DNA from: CAYYGL01 sp964471235
GTDB taxonomy: Bacteria > Calditrichota > Calditrichia > RBG-13-44-9 > J075
Direction of reading: 5' to 3'
Length of the DNA: 7,159 nucleotides
Assembly (NCBI GenBank): GCA_964471235.1
Contig: CAYYGL010000221.1
Span: 1-7,159, forward strand
In this document: in pieces, positions 1 through 4,176 of the stretch
Layout of the letters: each line of letters opens with the position of its first letter
How positions within the stretch are numbered: position 1 is the stretch's first letter
Notes under the pieces: generated by a model
What the model was told of the DNA's origin: nothing
What the model saw: only the letters and a program-made list of their open reading frames with translations
The model's database searches: none
Position numbers and translations under genes: made by a program

Positions 1-1
1 A

Positions 2-43
2 GTGAAAACGGCGCTGGAAAATTTCAAACCGGCAAAAAATTAA
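2..43 (+). CDS. Possible 3' end of an upstream gene (partial)
   Basis: The frame beginning at base 2 reads VKTALENFKPAKN and then a TAA stop. It looks like an ordinary C-terminal helix and tail, but 13 residues are too few to assign a family. Frame 1 is also open and stops with TGA at 52-54, so the choice between them rests only on the more protein-like composition of frame 2. No terminator hairpin follows before the TetR promoter. It could equally be non-coding sequence; the true upstream gene is outside the window. Confidence 0.25.
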   Translation: MKTALENFKPAKN

Positions 44-97
44 CCGAACCGTGAGATAGGATGCTAAAGTAAAATTTTGAAAATTATAAAAAAAATC

Positions 98-126
98 TTG
101 CCAATCTATCTACCGATAGGTAAAAT
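98..126 (+). promoter_or_regulatory. Promoter of the TetR gene with operator in the spacer
   Basis: A sigma70-type promoter is visible: TTGCCA (98-103), a 17-bp spacer and TAAAAT (121-126), preceded by an A/T tract (about 71-96) that could act as an UP element. Transcription would start near 132-134, leaving a leader of under 20 nt before the ATG at 151. The spacer is occupied by an operator-like palindrome (106-123), so a bound repressor would cover both hexamers. The promoter at 882-909 has the same build. Confidence 0.65.
106..123. promoter_or_regulatory. Operator O1, probable autoregulatory TetR binding site
   Basis: CTATCTACCGATAGGTAA matches the perfect palindrome at 889-906 at 14 of 18 positions, including the whole GATAGGTA core. 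Its own symmetry about the same centre is imperfect (5 of 8 arm positions), but CTATC-TACC-GATAG gives a second 5-bp inverted repeat inside it. A weaker site at the regulator's own promoter is a common autoregulatory arrangement. Extra GATAGG half-sites lie at 55-60 and 137-142. That the TetR protein binds here is inferred from position and similarity, not shown. Confidence 0.6.
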
Positions 127-150
127 ATCTGCAAAAGATAGGAGTTGCTT

Positions 151-720
151 ATGGCTTCGGATACCGGGCAGAAAATTTTAGATATTGCGGAAAACCTGCT
201 TCAGACCCGCGGGTTTAACGGGTTCAGTTACCAGGATATTGCCAATGCCATTGGAATTCGAAAAGCCAGCATCCATTATTATTTCCCCAGCAAGGCGGAT
301 TTGGGAGTGGCAATTGTAAAACGCTACCGGAAAGATTTTAAACATTGGGCAGAAGAACAGAAACAATCGAATAAGTCCGCCCTGGAAAAACTGGAAGCCT
401 ATTTTCAATTTTATGTTAATATTGTGGATGTGGGGAATAAGATTTGCCTGAGCGGGGTATTGAGTGCGGAATTCAAAGCCGTGCCCGAACCGATTCAACA
501 AGAACTGCAGGGCATGGTGGATGATGTTTACCAATGGATTATCGAACTGCTGCGGGAAGGCAGGGAAGAAGGCGTTTTTAAAGAAACCGGCACGGTGGAA
601 GAACAGGCAATGTGGTTCGGTTCCACTCTCCAGGGCGCCTTACAGATTGCCCGGGTTACCGGCGATAAAAACGTGTTTATCTCTGTTTTAAATCAACTGC
701 GCGCCTTCATTGTGAAATAA
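151..720 (+). CDS. TetR/AcrR-family transcriptional repressor
   Basis: A 189-residue one-component regulator, the usual TetR length. The N-terminal DNA-binding domain (residues about 8-54) has the family's helix-turn-helix signature, FSYQDIANAIGIRKASIHYYF (25-45) followed by PSKADL (46-51). The rest is an all-helical ligand and dimer domain. The wording of the N-terminal domain and the segment around residues 98-108 recall the NemR-like TetR branch. C99 is the only cysteine. The ATG at 151 is chosen because AGGAG (140-144) sits 6 nt upstream; a TTG at 145 would add two residues but leave no room for this site. The gene lies between two matching operators (106-123 and 889-906), so it probably represses itself and the operon starting at 1260. 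The ligand is unknown; a fatty acyl-CoA, a phenolic or an electrophile are all possible. Confidence 0.93.
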   Translation: MASDTGQKILDIAENLLQTRGFNGFSYQDIANAIGIRKASIHYYFPSKADLGVAIVKRYRKDFKHWAEEQKQSNKSALEKLEAYFQFYVNIVDVGNKICLSGVLSAEFKAVPEPIQQELQGMVDDVYQWIIELLREGREEGVFKETGTVEEQAMWFGSTLQGALQIARVTGDKNVFISVLNQLRAFIVK

Positions 721-881
721 CCGCTTTGGATTCCGAAGTTCATTTCTCCCATACATCCACACGGATGAAAGCCAGACAGCCGTTTCCAGCATCAGCTTCT
801 TTGCCTGCTGCCTCTTGAAAATGGATAGATATGTTACTCACCCTCGTTGGTTTCCTCGTTGATGGTCAGAAAATTATTTTT
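721..881. other. Intergenic region after the TetR gene
   Basis: No convincing gene lies here on either strand. Visible structure is minor: a 5-bp hairpin CATCC-ACAC-GGATG (754-767) without a following T-run, and a direct repeat CCTCGTTG (842-849 and 854-861). No clear intrinsic terminator follows the TetR gene, so some read-through into the downstream operon is possible. The 3' end (870-883) turns AT-rich and leads into the second operator-bearing promoter. Confidence 0.6.
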
Positions 882-909
882 TTGCCCTCTACCTATTGAT
901 AGGTAGAAT
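882..909 (+). promoter_or_regulatory. Probable promoter of the ligase-rhamnosidase operon
   Basis: TTGCCC (882-887), a 16-bp spacer and TAGAAT (904-909) resemble a sigma70-type promoter, preceded by an A/T tract at 870-883. It is a near-duplicate of the TetR promoter in sequence and layout, with the operator (889-906) in the spacer. The start would fall near 916, giving an unusually long leader of about 340 nt before the ligase ATG at 1260. A second, closer promoter was not recognised. Confidence 0.6.
889..906. promoter_or_regulatory. Operator O2, perfect 8-2-8 palindrome
   Basis: CTACCTATTGATAGGTAG has two perfect 8-bp arms around a central TG, a geometry typical of TetR-family operators. 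It lies between the -35 and -10 boxes of the operon promoter and shares 14 of 18 positions with O1 at 106-123. It is the better-formed of the two sites, so the operon would be expected to be repressed at least as tightly as the regulator's own gene. This inference depends on the adjacent TetR protein being the one that binds. Confidence 0.7.
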
Positions 910-1157
910 TTTTTTCCGTATATTTTTTAGCAACTATTCAGCTAACAGTACAAGAGGCTCGAAGTTTATTTTATAATTCAGGTTACCCAATCTGTTTCAG
1001 AACTCAACCCATTTCGAGTTGTCCTGCTTAGTTGAAGACATGTTTTTTGAATCGCAACGTGCGCAAAGCCAGCGCAAAGAACGCATCGGGGCACTGGATA
1101 CCCACGTTGCGAACGTTGCGCTCTCTGCGGTTTCGCTTACAGTACATCAGAGAGAGC

Positions 1158-1186
1158 TAACGGAAGCGTTACATTTTTTATTATTT
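1158..1186 (+). terminator. Weak candidate attenuator or terminator hairpin in the leader
   Basis: TAACG-GAAG-CGTTA (1158-1171) forms a 5-bp stem with a 4-nt loop and is followed by CATTTTTTATTATTTT, a T-rich tract beginning at 1174. The order stem then T-run on the coding strand fits an intrinsic terminator, about 75 bp before the ligase Shine-Dalgarno. The stem is short and has only two G-C pairs, so termination would be weak. It could be a leftover terminator or an attenuator overlapping the alternative stems at 1121-1154. Confidence 0.25.
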
Positions 1187-1245
1187 TACTCACAACAATC
1201 AATTTCGTGATGGGAACAGCCCATCCGCTTTCGTCATTAACTCCC

Positions 1246-1251
1246 GGGAGG
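1246..1251 (+). promoter_or_regulatory. Shine-Dalgarno of the ligase inside a 10-bp palindrome
   Basis: GGGAGG lies 8 nt before the ATG at 1260 and fixes that start. Its first five bases are the right half of the perfect palindrome CTCCCGGGAG (1241-1250), so the message carries its own complementary CUCCC directly beside the ribosome site. The halves abut, so they cannot fold fully on themselves, but they could pair with another copy or with other leader segments. Confidence 0.6.
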
Positions 1252-1259
1252 CATTATCC

Positions 1260-2828
1260 ATGTTGAACTTAGCCATATTCCTCGAAGAAACCGCCTGGAA
1301 ATTTCCCCATAAAACGGCGATTGTTTTCGGCGATACCCGCTTAACTTTTGCACAGTTGAACAGCGCTGCCAATCAAATCGCTAACGGACTGAAAGCAGCC
1401 GGAATAGGTAAAGGGGATAAGGTTGCTTTAACGTGTCCAAACATTCCTTATTTTCCAATGGTCTATTATGGCATCCTGAAGACCGGCGCAACAGTGGTCC
1501 CCCTGAATGTGCTGTTTAAGGAACGGGAAGTGGCGTATCATTTGACCGATTCCGATGCGAAAGCGTACTTCTGTTTTCAGGGCACTGCGGAACTTCCCAT
1601 GGCACAAACCGGCTGGGCAGGGTTTCAGACGGTTGATGCCTGTGAACATTTCTGGGTGATAACCGCCGATCCGGCTGCACCATCTCCCATAGCAGGCTTC
1701 CCCACCCTGGGAATGCTGATGAAAGATCAGTCTCCTGAATTTGATACAGTGCCCACATCCCCCCTGGGTACCGCGGTAATCTTATACACCTCCGGCACCA
1801 CCGGTAAACCAAAAGGCGCTGAACTCAGTCATTCCAACATGATCATGAACGCCCTGGTGGTGAGAGACCTGTTCCAGTTGCAACATGAGGACATCCAGTT
1901 GATCACCCTTCCGCTCTTTCACTCCTTTGGCCAGACCTGCCAGATGAATACCAGTGTGCTGCAAGGCAACACCATGGTATTGATTCCCCGGTTTGACCCG
2001 GATGCGGTGCTGGGAGGCATGGAGAAAGAAAATGTCACCATCTTTTGCGGAGTGCCCACCATGTACTGGGCGTTGCTCAATCACAAGGATGCTGAGAAAT
2101 ACGATCTGAAGAAAATTGCCCGGAATCTTCGGGTCGGGGTTTCCGGCGGCGCATCGATGCCCCTGGAGGTGATGAAGGGATTTGAACAACGGTTTAACGT
2201 GCCCATCCTGGAGGGCTACGGGCTTTCGGAAACGTCCCCGGTCGCCACTTTCAATAAACTGGATATGGAGCGTAAACCCGGTTCAATCGGTACGCCAATC
2301 TGGGGAGTGCAGGTAAAAGTGGTGGATGCACATGACAGGGAGTTGCCGCCGGGGGAGCCGGGCGAAATTGTCATCCGTGGGCATAACATCATGAAAGGCT
2401 ATTACCGCAAGCCGGAGGAGACGGAGGCTGCCATCCGCAATGACTGGTTCCATTCCGGGGATGTGGGGAAAATGGATGAAGACGGTTATTTTTACATTGT
2501 AGACCGGGTGAAGGATATGATCATCCGCGGCGGGTTTAACGTATACCCGCGGGAAGTGGAAGAGGTACTGATGACCCATCCGGCAATTTCCCTGGCAGCG
2601 GTTATTGGGGTGCCGGACGAAGTAAAAGGGGAGGAAGTAAAAGCATTTGTGGTGCTGAAGGAAGGTGCTTCGGCAGCGCCGGAAGAGATTGTTGCCTGGG
2701 CAAAAACACAGATGGCGGATTACAAATATCCACGCCTGGTGGAAATTGTGGATTCTCTCCCCATGACCGCTACCGGTAAAATCCTGAAAAAAGAATTGCG
2801 CAAACAGGCAGGAGAAACGGGTGAGTGA
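1260..2828 (+). CDS. Long-chain-fatty-acid/acyl-CoA ligase (LcfB-like AMP-binding enzyme)
   Basis: The 522-residue protein is an ANL-superfamily adenylate-forming ligase: carboxylic acid plus ATP gives an acyl-AMP, which CoA then converts to acyl-CoA in the cytoplasm. All core motifs are intact: the phosphate loop LYTSGTTGKPKG (175-186), LPLFHSFG (217-224), EGYGLSETSP (318-327), the adenosine-binding HSGD (398-401), the hinge DRVKD (415-419) followed by IIRGGFNVYPREVE (421-434), and the C-terminal lysine of TATGK (K507). Length and wording closely resemble Bacillus LcfB-type ligases, which use medium or long fatty acids, but aryl-acid ligases share these motifs, so the acid is not certain. 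No signal peptide or membrane segment is seen. It is the first gene of the operon behind operator O2, and its last 8 nt overlap the next gene. Confidence 0.93.
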   Translation: MLNLAIFLEETAWKFPHKTAIVFGDTRLTFAQLNSAANQIANGLKAAGIGKGDKVALTCPNIPYFPMVYYGILKTGATVVPLNVLFKEREVAYHLTDSDAKAYFCFQGTAELPMAQTGWAGFQTVDACEHFWVITADPAAPSPIAGFPTLGMLMKDQSPEFDTVPTSPLGTAVILYTSGTTGKPKGAELSHSNMIMNALVVRDLFQLQHEDIQLITLPLFHSFGQTCQMNTSVLQGNTMVLIPRFDPDAVLGGMEKENVTIFCGVPTMYWALLNHKDAEKYDLKKIARNLRVGVSGGASMPLEVMKGFEQRFNVPILEGYGLSETSPVATFNKLDMERKPGSIGTPIWGVQVKVVDAHDRELPPGEPGEIVIRGHNIMKGYYRKPEETEAAIRNDWFHSGDVGKMDEDGYFYIVDRVKDMIIRGGFNVYPREVEEVLMTHPAISLAAVIGVPDEVKGEEVKAFVVLKEGASAAPEEIVAWAKTQMADYKYPRLVEIVDSLPMTATGKILKKELRKQAGETGE

Positions 2829-3282
2829 GATAACGATTGAACAACTCCAGGGATTGATGGATGCGTTTATGACGAAAGACCTGAACACCCTGCTAAGTTA
2901 TTTCACCGAGGATGCGGTGGTGATCGATCCCCACTATCCGTTTCCGGAAATGCGCGGGAAAGCCGCCATCTCGGCAGGAATGACCTGGGCTTTTGGCAAC
3001 ATGGAACAGCCCGGGTTTCGGTTGCTGAATGCCTGGCTGGATGGCGAAAAGAGTGTGATCAAAGTGGATACCCATCATGTTTTTCGCGGTGGGAAGGAAA
3101 TTCGCTATCTCCAGGTATTTGTGATTGAAACCCGAAACGGCTTGATTTCCCACCTGCAAAGCTTTGTGCCCTATCCTCCGCCGGGGATTAGCGGGCTGCT
3201 GACCAAACTGACCCGCTGGTGGTGGAGTCTGACCGGAAAGGCGAAGGTGTTTCGGGGAGAAGGGGGAATTGACAATGGTTAA
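2821..3282 (+). CDS. SnoaL/NTF2-like small protein
   Basis: The 153-residue protein has the layout of the cone-shaped NTF2/SnoaL fold: an N-terminal helix (residues 5-30), the typical YFTEDAVVIDP segment (27-37), PEMRGKAAI (42-50), and alternating strands to about residue 118. The family contains both small enzymes (isomerases, cyclases, dehydratases) and binding proteins, so no reaction is assigned. The tail (about 121-145) is unusual, with a WWW run (133-135) in a basic, possibly amphipathic stretch. The GTG start at 2821 is supported by AGGAG (2810-2814) six nt upstream and overlaps the end of the ligase gene by 8 nt, which suggests translational coupling. The last codons run into the heptamer array that follows, and the TAA stop is made from it. 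Confidence 0.8.
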   Translation: MSEITIEQLQGLMDAFMTKDLNTLLSYFTEDAVVIDPHYPFPEMRGKAAISAGMTWAFGNMEQPGFRLLNAWLDGEKSVIKVDTHHVFRGGKEIRYLQVFVIETRNGLISHLQSFVPYPPPGISGLLTKLTRWWWSLTGKAKVFRGEGGIDNG

Positions 3283-3371
3283 TTGTTAATGCTGAATTGT
3301 TAATTGTTAATTGTTAATTGTTAATGGGTAATTGTTAATGGGTAATTGTTAATGGGTAATGGGGAAGGGGT
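3274..3371. repeat. Array of 14 AT-rich heptamers
   Basis: Fourteen consecutive 7-bp units all begin with AA. Seven are exactly AATTGTT (starting 3281, 3295, 3302, 3309, 3316, 3330, 3344) and three are AATGGGT (3323, 3337, 3351); the others are one- or few-base variants. From 3316 to 3357 the two types alternate as a 14-bp unit repeated three times. The array covers the last codons and stop of the SnoaL-like gene, and its final G-rich variants form the probable ribosome site of the hydrolase gene. Because 7 is not a multiple of 3, the repeated TAA falls in every forward frame. It resembles the short tandemly repeated heptamers known from cyanobacteria and other environmental bacteria. Confidence 0.9.
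3361..3370 (+). promoter_or_regulatory. Repeat-derived ribosome binding site of the hydrolase
   Basis: GGGGAAGGGG lies 5 nt before the ATG at 3376 and is the only purine-rich Shine-Dalgarno-like stretch near this gene. It is made from the last two degenerate heptamers of the array. It supports 3376 as the start rather than the upstream in-frame TTG (3346), ATG (3352) or GTG (3370), which lie within the array or in its ribosome site. Confidence 0.5.
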
Positions 3372-3375
3372 GAGG

Positions 3376-4176
3376 ATGTTCAGAATAATTTCTTCCGGTG
3401 GTCTGGAGCTGGCTGTGGAAATCTTTGGTAGGGGGGCGCCGCTGCTGTTTGCCCACGGGTTAACCGGCAATCGTCAGCAGAGCCGCCTGGAATTGCAGCC
3501 CCTGGAAAAGTACTTTCAGGTGATCATTTTTGATCAACGGGGGCATGGGGATTCCACCCCGGTGACGGATGCGGAACGCTATCATCCGGATGAGATGGCA
3601 GACGACATCACGGCAATTTTAGATGCGCTTGGCATTGAAGAGGCAATCGTCGGCGGGGAGTCTATGGGTGCGGCAACTTCCCTGCTGTTTGCCCTGCATC
3701 ATCCCGAACGGGTGTCGGCGCTGCTGCAAACTGCCCCGGCGTTTGGTGTGGGGGAAAACCCCGAGAAGGAACGGTTGTTAATGATGGCAAGACAGATTGG
3801 TGAGCTGGGGATGGAAAAATTTTTGGAAGGAATGAAATACCGTTTGCGATACGATTTTGGAATGCCGGAGAATGCCGTGGCGGTCATCGAGCAAGCAATG
3901 GGCTCTCATCAGCCGGAAAGCATTGCTGCTGCCTGCAAGGGAACGGCTTCCTGGCAGCTTTTTTCTGATTTATCCCCCCTGGAAAATTTCCCCAAACCGG
4001 TGTATCTCATCGCCTGGGAAAATGATCCCCTCCATCCGCTTGAGCTGGCGCAGCAAATGCTTGCTGCCTTTCCGGAAGCAAAACTGAAAATGCTGCCGGC
4101 GCTTCACACCATCTTTACCCGGCCCCAGGGCATCGGAGAGAGGTACCTCAAAATGCTGCGGGAGGAGTCGCAGTGA
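3376..4176 (+). CDS. Alpha/beta hydrolase
   Basis: The 266-residue protein has the alpha/beta-hydrolase-1 pattern: an oxyanion-side HG motif in FAHGLTGN (25-32), DQRGHGDS (53-60), the nucleophile elbow GESMG (94-98, Ser96), a probable acid Asp217 in WENDPLHP and a probable His244 in LPALHTIF. Ser-Asp-His are all present and in order, so it should be an active serine hydrolase of an ester, thioester or lactone; the substrate cannot be read from sequence. A helical lid region spans about 125-200. There is no signal peptide, so it is probably cytoplasmic. The start at 3376 avoids translating the heptamer repeats. Its TGA stop overlaps the GTG of the rhamnosidase gene (GTGA, 4 nt), which ties their translation together and suggests that they act on the same compound. 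Confidence 0.9.
   Translation: MFRIISSGGLELAVEIFGRGAPLLFAHGLTGNRQQSRLELQPLEKYFQVIIFDQRGHGDSTPVTDAERYHPDEMADDITAILDALGIEEAIVGGESMGAATSLLFALHHPERVSALLQTAPAFGVGENPEKERLLMMARQIGELGMEKFLEGMKYRLRYDFGMPENAVAVIEQAMGSHQPESIAAACKGTASWQLFSDLSPLENFPKPVYLIAWENDPLHPLELAQQMLAAFPEAKLKMLPALHTIFTRPQGIGERYLKMLREESQ

Larger units (their letters stand above)
910..1259 (+). other. Long, repeat-rich leader upstream of the acyl-CoA ligase
   Basis: No convincing gene is seen. The stretch contains several complementary segments: TCGCAACGT (1052-1060) pairs perfectly with ACGTTGCGA (1104-1112), which is itself half of a 9-bp near-tandem repeat (1104-1121). GCGCAAAG occurs at 1061-1068 and 1072-1079, and its GCGCAA part can pair with TTGCGC (1116-1121). 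CTCTCTG (1121-1127) pairs with CAGAGAG (1148-1154), and GATGGG (1209-1214) with CCCATC (1220-1225). Degenerate 'CGCAAAG...CTCTGCGG' text of this kind resembles dispersed intergenic repeats of many environmental bacteria. It may be a structured 5' UTR, an old repeat element, or both. No known riboswitch class was recognised. Confidence 0.45.

Noticed and set aside
1019..1210. 63-codon open frame in the leader of the ligase gene, plus strand
   Set aside because: It starts with a non-ATG codon, has no ribosome site, and its composition (SQRAQSQRKERI) is that of translated CGCAAAG-type repeat DNA. It also runs through the stem structures and the T-run, so it is best read as non-coding.
2283..2888. 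Minus-strand open frame (201 codons) opposite the end of the ligase gene
   Set aside because: It covers the conserved adenylate-forming motifs on the other strand and spans the ligase-SnoaL junction; no family resemblance or ribosome site.
3274..3371. Heptamer array considered as a CRISPR or an origin-type iteron array
   Set aside because: Units are 7 bp with no spacers, so it is not CRISPR. There is no replication gene nearby to support iterons.
3346..3375. Upstream start for the alpha/beta hydrolase (TTG 3346 or ATG 3352)
   Set aside because: These would translate the repeat array, have only AATTGTT repeats upstream as ribosome site, and add residues not expected before the MFRIISSGG strand. 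The ATG at 3376 has GGGGAAGGGG before it.
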